A stretch of DNA of 13,376 nucleotides from Candidatus Bathyarchaeota archaeon (GTDB lineage: Archaea; Thermoproteota; Bathyarchaeia; 40CM-2-53-6), in contig VBBA01000021.1 of the NCBI GenBank assembly GCA_005888675.1, positions 1 through 13,376 of the forward strand, read 5' to 3'. The translations under genes and the position numbers were made by a program. The notes under the pieces were generated by a model, which made no database searches, was not told the origin of the DNA, and was given only the letters and a program-made list of their open reading frames with translations. The first letter of the stretch is position 1. Each line of letters begins with the position of its first letter. Positions 1 to 8,174 of this stretch are shown in pieces.

Positions 1-1275
1 AAGTTCCTTGTCGAGGATGGGGATACCCGGGTTTTCCTTGACTTCGGCATGAGTCTACATGATCGTGGACGCTATTTCTCTGAGCCATTCCTCTCACCTC
101 GGGATCAGCGGGGACTGATTGAGCTAGGAGTCATGCCTAGGGTCGATGGCTTGTACAAGGATGATGAGGGAGAATTGCCGGCGGACGCCGTAGTGCTCAG
201 CCATGCTCACATTGACCATGCAGCATGCATATCACTTCTGAACCGGAAGATTCCAGTATATTGCGGGGAGACGACCCATCTTATCCTTCAGGCACTCTCA
301 GAAATTCGTCCATCGAGCTTCGAGAATGATCTTCGCGGACTAGATTTCAGGACGTTCCGGACTGGGGAGAAGATCCGAATTGGAGGTATCGAGTTAGAGC
401 CGATTCATGTGGATCATAGTCTTCCGGGGGCTTATGGTTTCATCGTCCACACGTCTAACGGGACGATCGTCTACAGTGGGGATTTCAGGGCGCATGGTCC
501 GATGGCGAAAATGACATGGGAATTCGTGAATAAGGCGGCCGCTGAAAAACCGGAGATGTTTCTTTGCGAAGGCACCAATCTTGTGAGAGGAGATCTCCAG
601 ACCGAGGAACACGTTCTCGAAAAGGCGAATCATGTAGTTTCGAAAACGAAGGGCCTTGTACTCTCCAGCTTCTCCTTGGCGGATGTTGACAGGCTGAGGA
701 CGTTTCACGAGGCAGCTCGGAAGAATAATAGGTCGTTAGCGGTTTCGTTGAAGCAGGCGTATCTTCTCAATGCTTTGGCAAAGGATGCTCATTTGCAGGT
801 TCCTGACGCTTTGCATGATCCTAATGTTGTGGTCTATAGGAAGCTGAAGAAGAACTACTTTGGCTGGGAAAGATCCATTATTGATAAGGCCCAGGTCAAG
901 ACGTCGCAGGATATTCGAGGAATGCAGGACCGTGTGATCCTTGTCTGCAGCCCCTACGATATGAATGAGGTGCTGGAGATTCAGCCTGGTCCTAGTGGAG
1001 CTTTCATCAACAGTAGCAGCGAGCCCTTCACTGAGGAGATGGAGATTGATGAGGAGAGGTTCGTGAACTGGCTCGATCATTTCGGACTCCCGAGATACCA
1101 GATTCACAGCTCTGGACATATGATGCCCACCGAGCTGAGAGAGACTATCGAAATGGTGAAGCCAAAGACATTGGTCCCGATCCATACCGAGCAACCGGAG
1201 TTGTATGCATTGTTCGTTAGAGACTTGGCCAAGGTGGAGCAGCCGAAGAAAAACGGGACGATAACTCTACAATAG
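1..1275 (+). CDS. RNase J-like beta-CASP metallo-beta-lactamase nuclease, 5'-partial
   Basis: The reading frame is open from base 1, so the true start lies left of the window; 424 residues are visible. The metallo-beta-lactamase zinc motif SHAHIDH sits at about residues 67-73, a further His in VDHSLPG near 139, and the Asp of YSGDFR near 161. The C-terminal third carries the beta-CASP-type segments SSGHM (near 374) and VPIHTEQ (near 395). Proteins with this layout are RNA exo/endonucleases of the RNase J/CPSF group (COG0595-like) that use two zinc ions to cut RNA. Archaeal RNase J is around 450 aa, so probably only some 15-30 residues are missing. No KH domain is visible in this part. It ends 7 nt before the convergent SseB-like gene. 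Family assignment is firm; the exact subgroup and substrate are inference. Confidence 0.88.
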   Translation, partial: KFLVEDGDTRVFLDFGMSLHDRGRYFSEPFLSPRDQRGLIELGVMPRVDGLYKDDEGELPADAVVLSHAHIDHAACISLLNRKIPVYCGETTHLILQALSEIRPSSFENDLRGLDFRTFRTGEKIRIGGIELEPIHVDHSLPGAYGFIVHTSNGTIVYSGDFRAHGPMAKMTWEFVNKAAAEKPEMFLCEGTNLVRGDLQTEEHVLEKANHVVSKTKGLVLSSFSLADVDRLRTFHEAARKNNRSLAVSLKQAYLLNALAKDAHLQVPDALHDPNVVVYRKLKKNYFGWERSIIDKAQVKTSQDIRGMQDRVILVCSPYDMNEVLEIQPGPSGAFINSSSEPFTEEMEIDEERFVNWLDHFGLPRYQIHSSGHMMPTELRETIEMVKPKTLVPIHTEQPELYALFVRDLAKVEQPKKNGTITLQ

Positions 1276-1282
1276 AGAGAGT

Positions 1283-2104
1283 TCACTTGGAGTAGAACTG
1301 GATCAGATTGGAAATCGACCCCTTAAATTCGGATCCCACATCAAAAATATCGAGCAACTCTCTCGGCCCTAGCACAGATCTTATCGTCGGCTCTAACTCC
1401 TTGCAGACCTCGTCAAAACTTCTCTTCGCATCTTTCGCAAGATCGATCCCAACAATTAGATGTGGTGGTTGCCCCGATGATGGAACGAATATTTCTCCAA
1501 CGAATGCCCCCTTGACGTCTCGAATTGACCCGAAGTGTTGCGCCAGTTTTTTCATGAGGATTGTTGGAGGATTCTTAGGGCGGGAGAGCTGTATCTGAAC
1601 ACCCTTAGGATACGGAGTTGGATGCATACGAGGTGAAGCGTCGAAATCACGCTGGGCTTCCTCCAAATGTTTGAAGATGCTTCCGTCGAGGAGACCCTTC
1701 ACTCCCTCAGGTTGCAGTGTTTTGACAAGCATATGACCTGGGTTTATTGAGTACTTTTCATTCGGGCCGAGCATTTCGAGCAATACTCGGCAGTTCAGAC
1801 GTACGTAGCCTGTCTCAGTGTAATACTCTTCAGGGATGACGTCAGTCATGCGCTTCATTGTCGTGTAGATAGGCACGACTGGCTGACCCTCGAATTCAAG
1901 CAACCTCATTTTGAGCTTGGTTTTTTCTGGGAGAAAGCCCTCTGCCGCATTTGATCCTGGTGCGGGCTTTCCTAGAGTGACGATGTCTGAATTCAAGAGT
2001 TCCCGAAAGAACTCGGCTGCCTGTTTTGGACTGTTGTCCATCGCTATGATGAGTTCTTCGAGGTGGTTCTCTGGAACAAACTGTGGCGGTAGTTTAGGCT
2101 TCAA
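1283..2104 (-). CDS. SseB-like protein with N- and C-terminal SseB domains
   Basis: A 273-aa soluble protein. The N-terminal half opens with the SseB pattern: FVPENHLEELI at about 9-19, FFRELLNSDIVTLG at about 32-45, then a strand-rich core with PIYTT near 78-82 and a region containing INPG near 120. The second half (about 150-273) fits the SseB C-terminal domain, including VGIDL near 218-222. SseB was named for enhanced serine sensitivity in E. coli; its biochemical role is not settled, and bacterial homologs also occur near secretion systems. The TTG start follows an in-frame TAG by one codon, so a longer protein is impossible; Met22 is the only later alternative. It lies 103 bp downstream of the FAD oxidoreductase on the same strand and converges with the RNase J-like gene. 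The family call rests on pattern recognition, not a profile search. Confidence 0.72.
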   Translation of the reverse strand: MKPKLPPQFVPENHLEELIIAMDNSPKQAAEFFRELLNSDIVTLGKPAPGSNAAEGFLPEKTKLKMRLLEFEGQPVVPIYTTMKRMTDVIPEEYYTETGYVRLNCRVLLEMLGPNEKYSINPGHMLVKTLQPEGVKGLLDGSIFKHLEEAQRDFDASPRMHPTPYPKGVQIQLSRPKNPPTILMKKLAQHFGSIRDVKGAFVGEIFVPSSGQPPHLIVGIDLAKDAKRSFDEVCKELEPTIRSVLGPRELLDIFDVGSEFKGSISNLIQFYSK

Positions 2105-2207
2105 AAACTATTCGCCGGACTCGTTCTCAGCAGATTGATACTCAAGCGACACTGTAGGTTGTGTCCGTTGTAAGAGACAATCGAATGGGGAACCCATTTC
2201 TATCAAC

Positions 2208-3554
2208 TCAGGAGTCATCGAGTGGTTGCAATGTATGGTTGGACCCGCCTACACTCTCCGCCACCGTCTGATAGTCCCAGGACCCCTTGACGGATTGCGT
2301 TCTGGGATGCAGATGGTCCAATCGTCCCATGGATGCGAGTTTGTTGACGATCCATGCCGAGAATGCGGGAGCACCTGTTGCCCCCGGTGAGTTGTAGTTC
2401 GTAATGTGGTAGGAGCTTGGTCCTTCTAGTTCGATTGCCTCCTTGAGGAAGTTGCCTTTCTCATCAATGACTGATGCACGAACTCCGGCTGTACCTGGTT
2501 TGGCGAGATATTCCACCTTCATTTCAGGGAGGAACTCTTGGATTCTCTTTGCCCATTCCTTTTTGGATAATGCGGATTTCCATTCTTCCATTGCTAGTTG
2601 TAGGAAGTCACGGTTCACGAGGACAGCTAGCTTGTTCATGACTGGTGGTTCTAGGAGTTTCTGGATGAGTTCGATGGGATCTCGGAAGAAGCCGTGGTAA
2701 GTGTAGGAACCGGCGACCGGTAGAGCGCTCGGACCGACTTCTCTTCTGCCGTCGGCGCGTATGATCCAATGTGGGTCGAGGAATGGAAGTTCCGGATGCT
2801 TGGGAATGGTGTAGATATTGTGATTGGCCAGATGGTACTGATCTTTTCTAATAGTCCAGTATTCACCGCGGAAGTTTAGATCTGTGTATTGCATACCTAC
2901 TCCGAGCATGTGGGCGACGTTCAGAGAGTTCCCGCCAGCGCAGTTGATGAGAAAGCGAGTCTGGACTTTGTCGTCGTTAGATGTGTGAATATTGATCCCG
3001 TCCGTAGTCGGCTTAATCGACTTGACCATTGTCCCTGTTCGGAATACCGCGCCCCGTTGTTCCGCGTCACGACGAAGTGATCTGGTAAAAGTCCTGTAGT
3101 CTACGGCTGTGTCGGTTTTGGACCAGACGGCTCCGTAGCAGTGGACGTGCGGCTCGTATTTCTTGACCTCTTCCGCGGTCAACAGTTCGAGTTCGTCTGG
3201 CTGCATTCCGTTCTTGAGTCCCCAGCTGTAGTACTTCTTGACCCGGCTGGTCTGGTCGGGTGTTACGGCGACTTCGAATGTTCCGACTGGCTTGAATGGG
3301 AGACCCTTTGCTTGGGCGTATTGCTTCCACATTCCATAAGCTGTTTGGGCGGAGCGGGCGAATATCCGGCGGGACTCGGGGTCCAGATAGAATGGGCGGT
3401 GGATGACACCCGTGTTACGGCGGGAGGTGTGTTCTGCTACGTCCCGTTCTTTTTCGAGCAGGACTATTCGGGCATCGTACTGGTCGGCCAACCAGAAGGC
3501 TGTGGAGGTGCCTAGGATTCCACCTCCGATGATTGCGACGTCCCACTGGTCCAA
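2208..3554 (-). CDS. FAD-dependent oxidoreductase, L-2-hydroxyglutarate oxidase (LhgO)-like
   Basis: A 448-aa protein of the DAO/glycerol-3-phosphate dehydrogenase-type flavoprotein fold. The Rossmann dinucleotide-binding motif GGGILG is at residues 10-15, followed by an acidic residue ending the second strand (LLEKE at about 32-36). The stretch SRRNTGVIH at about 44-52 corresponds to the flavin/substrate loop typical of LhgO relatives. The C-terminal PGTAGVRAS and NYNSPGATGAPAF (about 355-400) match the LhgO-type end, which closes over FAD. Such enzymes oxidise 2-hydroxy acids and pass electrons to quinone or oxygen. Whether the substrate is 2-hydroxyglutarate here is unknown. The start is TTG at 3554. 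No signal peptide or membrane helix is visible, so peripheral membrane attachment would be as in family members. Divergent to the 64-aa zinc-ribbon gene across 195 bp. Confidence 0.85.
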   Translation of the reverse strand: MDQWDVAIIGGGILGTSTAFWLADQYDARIVLLEKERDVAEHTSRRNTGVIHRPFYLDPESRRIFARSAQTAYGMWKQYAQAKGLPFKPVGTFEVAVTPDQTSRVKKYYSWGLKNGMQPDELELLTAEEVKKYEPHVHCYGAVWSKTDTAVDYRTFTRSLRRDAEQRGAVFRTGTMVKSIKPTTDGINIHTSNDDKVQTRFLINCAGGNSLNVAHMLGVGMQYTDLNFRGEYWTIRKDQYHLANHNIYTIPKHPELPFLDPHWIIRADGRREVGPSALPVAGSYTYHGFFRDPIELIQKLLEPPVMNKLAVLVNRDFLQLAMEEWKSALSKKEWAKRIQEFLPEMKVEYLAKPGTAGVRASVIDEKGNFLKEAIELEGPSSYHITNYNSPGATGAPAFSAWIVNKLASMGRLDHLHPRTQSVKGSWDYQTVAESVGGSNHTLQPLDDS

Positions 3555-3749
3555 GCTGCGAGTCTATCCTGTGTGTTGTTCTTGTTCTGGTTTGATGTTT
3601 TCCCTCTATATGGGCTATGCCGTTCAGGATTGAGCCGAGGCTTTCCGAAATCGGCGTTTTCGATCGGCTTGCCCCATGAGCATCAGATTGAACGGTGTTG
3701 ACCGAAACGCTTTTTCCTCTGAACGCCTCCCCGTAAGCGGGACAGAATA

Positions 3750-3944
3750 TTGAAGAACTGTCCGACATGCAAGGCGGAGCTCGGAGACGAATACTCATTC
3801 TGCAATACCTGTGGTACTCCTCTATTCCTCGCTCCGATAGACGCTTCTCGTAGCCCCGTGCGAAAGAAACGGGTGACATCAATCCTGGCCTACGCGGGAG
3901 AAATGCTTGCGGACATTATCATAACCATACTTAGTGGAGTCTAA
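3750..3944 (+). CDS. small zinc-ribbon protein with hydrophobic C-terminal helix
   Basis: A 64-aa protein starting with TTG; an in-frame TGA at 3720-3722 and no other usual start codon in between fix this choice. Two CxxC knuckles, CPTC (residues 4-7) and CNTC (18-21), spaced by 10 residues form a short zinc ribbon of the kind found at the N-terminus of many archaeal membrane proteins. A basic linker (RKKR, near 38-41) is followed by a hydrophobic stretch (about 43-63) that could be a single membrane helix or an amphipathic anchor. No function can be assigned; the likely reading is a small membrane-tethered zinc-binding protein. It is divergent to the FAD oxidoreductase and 71 bp ahead of the YciI-like gene, which appears to have its own promoter. 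Confidence 0.65.
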   Translation: MKNCPTCKAELGDEYSFCNTCGTPLFLAPIDASRSPVRKKRVTSILAYAGEMLADIIITILSGV

Positions 3945-3977
3945 CGACCGAGGGTTCAGCATCTCCGGGCTAGCCTT

Positions 3978-3991
3978 CAAAAGCCATTTAT
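3978..3991 (+). promoter_or_regulatory. candidate archaeal BRE/TATA promoter of the YciI-like gene
   Basis: The purine-rich caaaag (BRE-like) is followed by ccattta (TATA-like, centred near 3987). The centre lies about 29 bp before the ATG at 4016, so transcription would begin at or within a few bases of the start codon. This is the spacing expected of a leaderless archaeal transcript, and no Shine-Dalgarno sequence precedes the ATG. Assigned by eye; not tested against a promoter model. Confidence 0.4.
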
Positions 3992-4015
3992 GGAGTCAAT
4001 CGAGCATCGTCGAGC

Positions 4016-4327
4016 ATGGTCGACCCGAAAAAACAATCCGTCTACTATGTTGTCATGGTCACAACCAAGTTCAAGTCTTTCGCAGACGCAAAAGCCAAAG
4101 ATCCAGAATCCATCGTGGCTCATATCGCAAGGTCCAAGAAACTGCATGAACAGGGAACGTTAGTGATGAGCGGCGCCTTTCTGGATAATCCCGGCGAAGC
4201 CCTTAGCACGATGGGTGTCCTTACGTCACGTGAAGCCGCTGAGGATTACATCAAACATGATCCTTTCATGTTGAGGGGGATGATCGCCAAACATACAATA
4301 CGGGAATGGGCGAACATGTTCGCCTAA
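4016..4327 (+). CDS. YciI-family protein (ferredoxin-like alpha/beta barrel)
   Basis: A 103-aa protein matching the YciI/YCII fold. It opens with a strand (YYVVMVTT, about 10-17), then the helix containing the conserved His (AHIARSKKLHEQG at about 35-47), the strand VMSGAF (about 50-55), a Gly-rich turn, and the C-terminal signature HDPFMLRGM near 81-89 followed by IREW. The conserved His and Asp/Glu positions are those proposed as catalytic in YciI relatives; substrates in the family are mostly unknown. ATG start, leaderless-type promoter just upstream. It converges with the aminotransferase gene across 66 bp. Family confidence is high, function low. Confidence 0.85.
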   Translation: MVDPKKQSVYYVVMVTTKFKSFADAKAKDPESIVAHIARSKKLHEQGTLVMSGAFLDNPGEALSTMGVLTSREAAEDYIKHDPFMLRGMIAKHTIREWANMFA

Positions 4328-4393
4328 CCGGAATTTCCAGCTCTGAAATGTTCGGGCCATGATTTCACGAGCAGGGATCCGCGTCAGGGGTTA

Positions 4394-5602
4394 TCATTTA
4401 CGGTTCAGAATCCTCGGTAGTCCCTCCGCAAGCCGGTCAAACTCTCCTGGAGCATTGTAGACCTGCGCGGACAATCGCAAGTAACCATGCCCGTTCCAAG
4501 CAATAGGCACAGCCTCGATCCGAAGCTCCTCTCCGAACCTGGCCTGTAAAGCACGTGCCTTCTCCTCAGTATCAGCCACGCCGTCTGGCAACTGAACCAG
4601 GGTCATCGCCTCGAACAACTCCTCATCCTTCTCAGGCATGACCGGGACCATACCTGGTACTGAGCCGACAACCTCTCTAGCATACCGGGCCAATTTTCGA
4701 TTATGCGTTCGGATTCGGTCCCATCCGAGAGCTTCCATGAACCTTAGAGCTTCCGGGACAGACAGGTAACTGGTGTAGTCGTCCGTGCCCAGCCATCTGA
4801 ACGAGTCAGGATACTTTTCGTTGTAGTACCAGGAAGCTATGATCGGCTTGATCAGTTTGCGATGCTCTTCACCGACCCATAATCCGGCTGATCCTCTCGG
4901 GCTGCAACACCACTTGTGAAAGTTGCCAGTCCAAAAATCCGGCTGGAGACTGTCCAGGTTGACATCTACCATCCCAGGCGCATGAGCCGCGTCCACTAGG
5001 ACTAGGACGTTTCTTCTATGGAGTTCTTCGATGAGCTTCTTGACTGGATAGACGAGCCCAGTGGGGGAAGCGATGTGATCGATGATGGCTAGCTTGGTCT
5101 TCTTGGTACCACCTGCCATTATCGATTCAACTAATTCTTCGGAATCTCTCGTGGGCAATGGGACCTTGGCGACGACGAGTCTCGCCTTGTTCGATTGACA
5201 CGCCCTTTCCGCAGCATGTTTGACTGCTTCGTAGGTTTGGTCCGTAACCAACAACTCGTCTCCCGCGTGCAATATCGGACTGGTAAGGACCGAGTTAGCG
5301 CCGGTTGTCGCGTTATGGACGAACGCAAACCCGTAAGGATCCGCACCTAGAAACTTGGCAGATGCCAACCGTGCTTCGTCAAGCTGTTTTCGAAGGTCTC
5401 TGGAAAGAGACTTCATCGGATTCGATTCGACTCTTCGTCGCAACTCGTCCTGGAATTTCTGGACTGGGACGGGGACTGCTCCGAAGGAGCCGTGATTCAA
5501 GTGGGCTACGGCGCTGTCAAGGGAAAATTCGCGCCTAACCTCTTGCCAGTCAGATCCCCACAACTTGTTGTCGATTGTCAATAGTTGACGGTTCGTAGGC
5601 AA
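4394..5602 (-). CDS. PLP-dependent class V aminotransferase, isopenicillin-N-epimerase-like
   Basis: A 402-aa fold-type I PLP enzyme. LNHGSFGAVP (about 35-44) is the N-terminal signature of the isopenicillin-N epimerase/cysteine desulfurase branch. NATTG at 97-101 forms the phosphate-binding turn. DAAHAPG (204-210) supplies the cofactor-ring Asp and His. GNFHKW (226-231) holds the Schiff-base lysine at about 230. The C-terminal domain ends with YLRLSAQVYN, typical of the group. Relatives include epimerases, desulfurases and the ergothioneine C-S lyase EgtE, so the reaction (PLP-dependent amine or C-S chemistry on a small amino acid derivative) is not determined. TTG start at 5602; an in-frame stop lies about nine codons upstream. 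It is 78 bp downstream of membrane paralog A on the same strand. Confidence 0.85.
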   Translation of the reverse strand: MPTNRQLLTIDNKLWGSDWQEVRREFSLDSAVAHLNHGSFGAVPVPVQKFQDELRRRVESNPMKSLSRDLRKQLDEARLASAKFLGADPYGFAFVHNATTGANSVLTSPILHAGDELLVTDQTYEAVKHAAERACQSNKARLVVAKVPLPTRDSEELVESIMAGGTKKTKLAIIDHIASPTGLVYPVKKLIEELHRRNVLVLVDAAHAPGMVDVNLDSLQPDFWTGNFHKWCCSPRGSAGLWVGEEHRKLIKPIIASWYYNEKYPDSFRWLGTDDYTSYLSVPEALRFMEALGWDRIRTHNRKLARYAREVVGSVPGMVPVMPEKDEELFEAMTLVQLPDGVADTEEKARALQARFGEELRIEAVPIAWNGHGYLRLSAQVYNAPGEFDRLAEGLPRILNRK

Positions 5603-5680
5603 GACCGTTAACGAGTAAATGTCATGTCAGAATAAGTGTTCTGCCAGACTGAGGCAGTCCAGAAGTAGTTGGTACCGAGC

Positions 5681-6343
5681 TTAGTCCATGCGAAGGGTTT
5701 CCCTTGTCTTTTTCCGCAGATTTCCTATTCTTCTCGATAGAGTCGGAAATCTCGAGAGCAAGAGTCGTAACCTTCCAGTTCGGACTCTTGGTTGGAGACC
5801 TTGGATCTTCTCCAACGACTGAAGGAGTCCTCCTCCACCTGGGCTAACACTTGCCAACTCGTCCGCCTTCAGACGAAGTCTTCGGAGGCGACCCTGCATG
5901 ATCAGTGCTCCCAGGAGAAGTAGAACCCCAGTGATGCCCAAATTAACGAAATCTTCCAGAGGTCTGGGCAAACCACCTAAAGGACCGATTCCCAAGTTCT
6001 TTCCGAACGTGTCGATCAAGAAAACGGAGCCGATCAGAATTACAAAAACCAAGATGAATGCGAGAAAGTAAATTCCGACTAGGGAGCCACGTTTCTTTTT
6101 CGATATTTCTCGGAAGAGGGCCACGGACGCGATGATGCCTCGCCAGTCCTCAGGCTGAAGCTTCCCAACCATGGACACCGGCATCAAAAGGTAACCTCTG
6201 TGTAGAAGGCACTGGTGGGCGGGCAAGTGTTTGGTCCAGATGAGAGCGCTGGGAGAGTATTTCTCAAGACCCAACTTTCGAAGCTCGTCAATTGCTACAT
6301 TGACGAATTCCGTATCTTCTGGTCTAAGGGAGACCGGCAACAC
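5681..6343 (-). CDS. integral membrane protein, degenerate M48/HtpX-like paralog A
   Basis: A 220-aa protein with a soluble N-terminus, two hydrophobic helices (about 90-110 and 133-150) and a basic C-terminus. It shares GKLQPEDW...IIAS (about 60-73) with the genes at 8316-8954 and 12916-13376, so these are paralogs. The layout resembles M48 metallopeptidases: a short alpha-beta stretch, a helix beginning PE-E, two membrane helices, then KADELA and LLQSLEKI (about 159-181), like the ExxAD region of HtpX. Where HExxH would stand the protein has SVALF (73-77), so the zinc site is missing. The peptidase relationship is inference by eye. GTG start; GGAG lies 8 nt upstream as a plausible ribosome binding site. 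A TTG directly after the GTG is an alternative. It follows the 85-aa zinc-ribbon gene by 131 bp. Confidence 0.68.
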   Translation of the reverse strand: MLPVSLRPEDTEFVNVAIDELRKLGLEKYSPSALIWTKHLPAHQCLLHRGYLLMPVSMVGKLQPEDWRGIIASVALFREISKKKRGSLVGIYFLAFILVFVILIGSVFLIDTFGKNLGIGPLGGLPRPLEDFVNLGITGVLLLLGALIMQGRLRRLRLKADELASVSPGGGGLLQSLEKIQGLQPRVRTGRLRLLLSRFPTLSRRIGNLRKKTRETLRMD

Positions 6344-6474
6344 AGGTTATTCTCCTAGAGAGGCAAATCTTGAAGATCCGACTCCTCCGGCTTGAAACAC
6401 GGATGGTGTTTTCCATCAGCGGAGGCCAGGCAAATCTCGCTAGTCGATTCGAACCCCACTTGGTACCCCGGGTT

Positions 6475-6732
6475 TCAGCCCGTGCGAAGAGTTCGCCTTG
6501 TCTTTTCGTCTGCGAAGAACTGGACTCTTCCACATTGATGGCAAATGAAGAGGTTGAAAGAGAGCATGTCCTCGCCCAGCTCTGCCATCTCACCGAACAA
6601 AAGCTTCCATCCACCACTGCTGCCGCCTATGCGAAACGGGACATCCATTATGACTTCCATATCGATGTTACAAGTTGAACATTTTACCGTATCCGGGTTC
6701 GATGACTTCTGCGACGTCTGCACGTCCGTCAC
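6475..6732 (-). CDS. conserved small zinc-ribbon protein
   Basis: An 85-aa protein with two knuckles, CSTC near residues 18-21 and CHQC near 64-67, separated by a conserved insert. The insert contains FRIGGSSGGWKLLFGE (about 33-48), and the second knuckle is followed by GRVQFF. This pattern recurs in many bacterial and archaeal genomes as an uncharacterised zinc-ribbon family, often annotated as nucleic-acid-binding; the function is unknown. GTG start at 6732. The upstream gene on the same strand ends 40 bp away. An AATAATAG stretch about 20 bp before the start could act as a TATA box for a near-leaderless transcript. Confidence 0.72.
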   Translation of the reverse strand: MTDVQTSQKSSNPDTVKCSTCNIDMEVIMDVPFRIGGSSGGWKLLFGEMAELGEDMLSFNLFICHQCGRVQFFADEKTRRTLRTG

Positions 6733-6772
6733 CTATGAGCGCACTATTATTCGAAGATTGTGCTAGGCTTGC

Positions 6773-7873
6773 TTACGAAATAGGCCAGGGCACTCCCGAC
6801 TCCTTTCCGATCTTCTTGAGATTCTCGGCTACCTTTGGTCCGATTGGGACACCTTCTCTCCGGTATCGTTCCATTCTCGCATAGCTTTTCTCGCCGTGGA
6901 CGTAAATCCGTGATTGGCCCTGCGCCTTCGGAGAATCTTTCAACTCTCTTGCCAGCCGGTCCATCTCGTGCTTGAACTCGTCAAGTGGACGGAAGGCGGC
7001 GGGATCTATGACCATGAAGAAGTGTCCAACATCGGGACGTTTCTCATCAGCGTAGATGTTTAGACCGGTGGCGGCGCCGCTTAGGACGCCGCATAGAACG
7101 TCGACCATGAGCGCCAAACCGTAACCCTTGTGTCCAGAAAACTCCTCACCCTCCCCGCCCAAGGGAAGAAGCCCTCCTCCCAACCTCTTCGCCATAGCAG
7201 CCAACACTCTCGCGGGGTCGGTCGTCCCCTTTCCAGTCTCGTCCACGGCCCAGCCGAACGGCATTTTCTTTCCGGCGCGGTCTAGCACTTCGAGCTTGCC
7301 ACGAGGGACGACTGAGGTTGCCATGTCCAAAACGAACGGTTTCTCCTTCGTAGCCGGGGCAACGAGACTAATCGGATTGGTGCCCAAAACGGCTGTACGT
7401 CCGAACGTCGGAACCACCAACGGGGCAGCATTAGTCATGCACATTCCGATTAGGTCATGTTCTAAGGCCATCATTGCATAGTATCCAGCGATTCCGAAAT
7501 GGTTCGAATTCCTGACAGTTACAACGCCGACCGCGGTCTCGCGAGCCTTGCGGATCGCCAATTCCATTCCCTTCCGACCCGCAACCTGGCCCAAGCTCTG
7601 ACCAGCGTCTATGACGGCGGTCGCTTTCGTCTCCTTGATCGTCCTGCCGTTGTACACCGGGTGAATGTACCCTTCACGAAGACCAGTCACGTATCTCGGG
7701 AGCCTTGCGACTCCATGAGATTCAATCCCTCGTAAATCTGCAATAACAAGTACTTCGGTAGTAACCCGGGCGTCTTCCTTAGAGACCCCATATTTGATGA
7801 ATATCTGCTCGCAAAAATGTTGTAGGTCTTTCTCCGAGATTCTGATCTGTTGGCTTTCAGGCGGGACAGTCAT
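6773..7873 (-). CDS. Ldh_2-family malate/L-lactate dehydrogenase
   Basis: A 366-aa NAD(P)H-dependent 2-hydroxyacid dehydrogenase of the LDH2/MDH2 type, unrelated in fold to classical LDH. The family markers are ESHGVARLPRY (about 51-61, substrate-binding), NSNHFG (about 122-127, with the catalytic-type His), TNAAP, GTNPIS (near 170), DMATS (near 187) and GHKGYGLA (near 250). The family reduces oxaloacetate, pyruvate or related 2-keto acids (ureidoglycolate or sulfolactate in some branches), so the exact substrate is open. An ATG start at 7873 is chosen; the codon directly before it is TTG, which would add one residue. It could head a minus-strand unit with the 85-aa zinc-ribbon, paralog A and aminotransferase genes. 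Confidence 0.9.
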   Translation of the reverse strand: MTVPPESQQIRISEKDLQHFCEQIFIKYGVSKEDARVTTEVLVIADLRGIESHGVARLPRYVTGLREGYIHPVYNGRTIKETKATAVIDAGQSLGQVAGRKGMELAIRKARETAVGVVTVRNSNHFGIAGYYAMMALEHDLIGMCMTNAAPLVVPTFGRTAVLGTNPISLVAPATKEKPFVLDMATSVVPRGKLEVLDRAGKKMPFGWAVDETGKGTTDPARVLAAMAKRLGGGLLPLGGEGEEFSGHKGYGLALMVDVLCGVLSGAATGLNIYADEKRPDVGHFFMVIDPAAFRPLDEFKHEMDRLARELKDSPKAQGQSRIYVHGEKSYARMERYRREGVPIGPKVAENLKKIGKESGVPWPIS

Positions 7874-7912
7874 CAACTGTCAACACTTATTGCTCAAACT
7901 CGCTAGTCATGG

Positions 7913-8077
7913 TCACCTATCGAGCTGGGCATTCATGATCTTATCGGGGGAAATTAAGAGTACAATTGGAGCAGCCGCGCCAGCCGTTGCAATTACTGCA
8001 ATCACAGAAACAACGATGATTGCAGCAGTGAAAATGCTCGCGCTTTCAGCCTCTGGATCCAAACTGGCCTGGTTCAC
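7913..8077 (-). CDS. putative small one-helix membrane protein
   Basis: A 54-aa ORF starting GTG and ending TGA. An acidic N-terminus (DPEAESAS, about 7-14) precedes a long hydrophobic helix rich in Ala, Ile and Val (about 15-43). A short polar tail (SPDKIMNAQLDR) follows. The frame is open without a start for 30 further codons up to a TAA at about 8165. It lies just downstream of the Rhs relic at 8175-8288, in the same relative place as the membrane protein that follows the intact Rhs tip. That makes an orphan immunity-type or pilin-like peptide possible, but this is speculation. No ribosome binding site or clear TATA box is visible, so the ORF may be non-coding. Confidence 0.38.
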   Translation of the reverse strand: MNQASLDPEAESASIFTAAIIVVSVIAVIATAGAAAPIVLLISPDKIMNAQLDR

Positions 8078-8174
8078 GAATCTAGTCCGCAGGTCCCTCA
8101 GACTCGTCAGCGCGTCGAGGCGGTAAGGTCGAGATTCAGGGTATGGGGATTGGGTAGCTTACGTCGCTTAGGGG

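Noticed and set aside
3415..3882. Minus-strand ORF of 155 codons
   Set aside because: Overlaps the flavoprotein start and the zinc-ribbon gene in other frames; no motif and an Arg-rich shadow composition.
6440..6465. GGTTCGAATC-like string on the minus strand, suggesting a tRNA T-loop
   Set aside because: Flanking bases do not form the five-pair stem, and no anticodon or acceptor arm is present.
7794..8126. Plus-strand ORF of 110 codons
   Set aside because: Overlaps the start of the Ldh_2 gene antisense; its second half is the complement of a better minus-strand hydrophobic ORF, and its composition is not protein-like.
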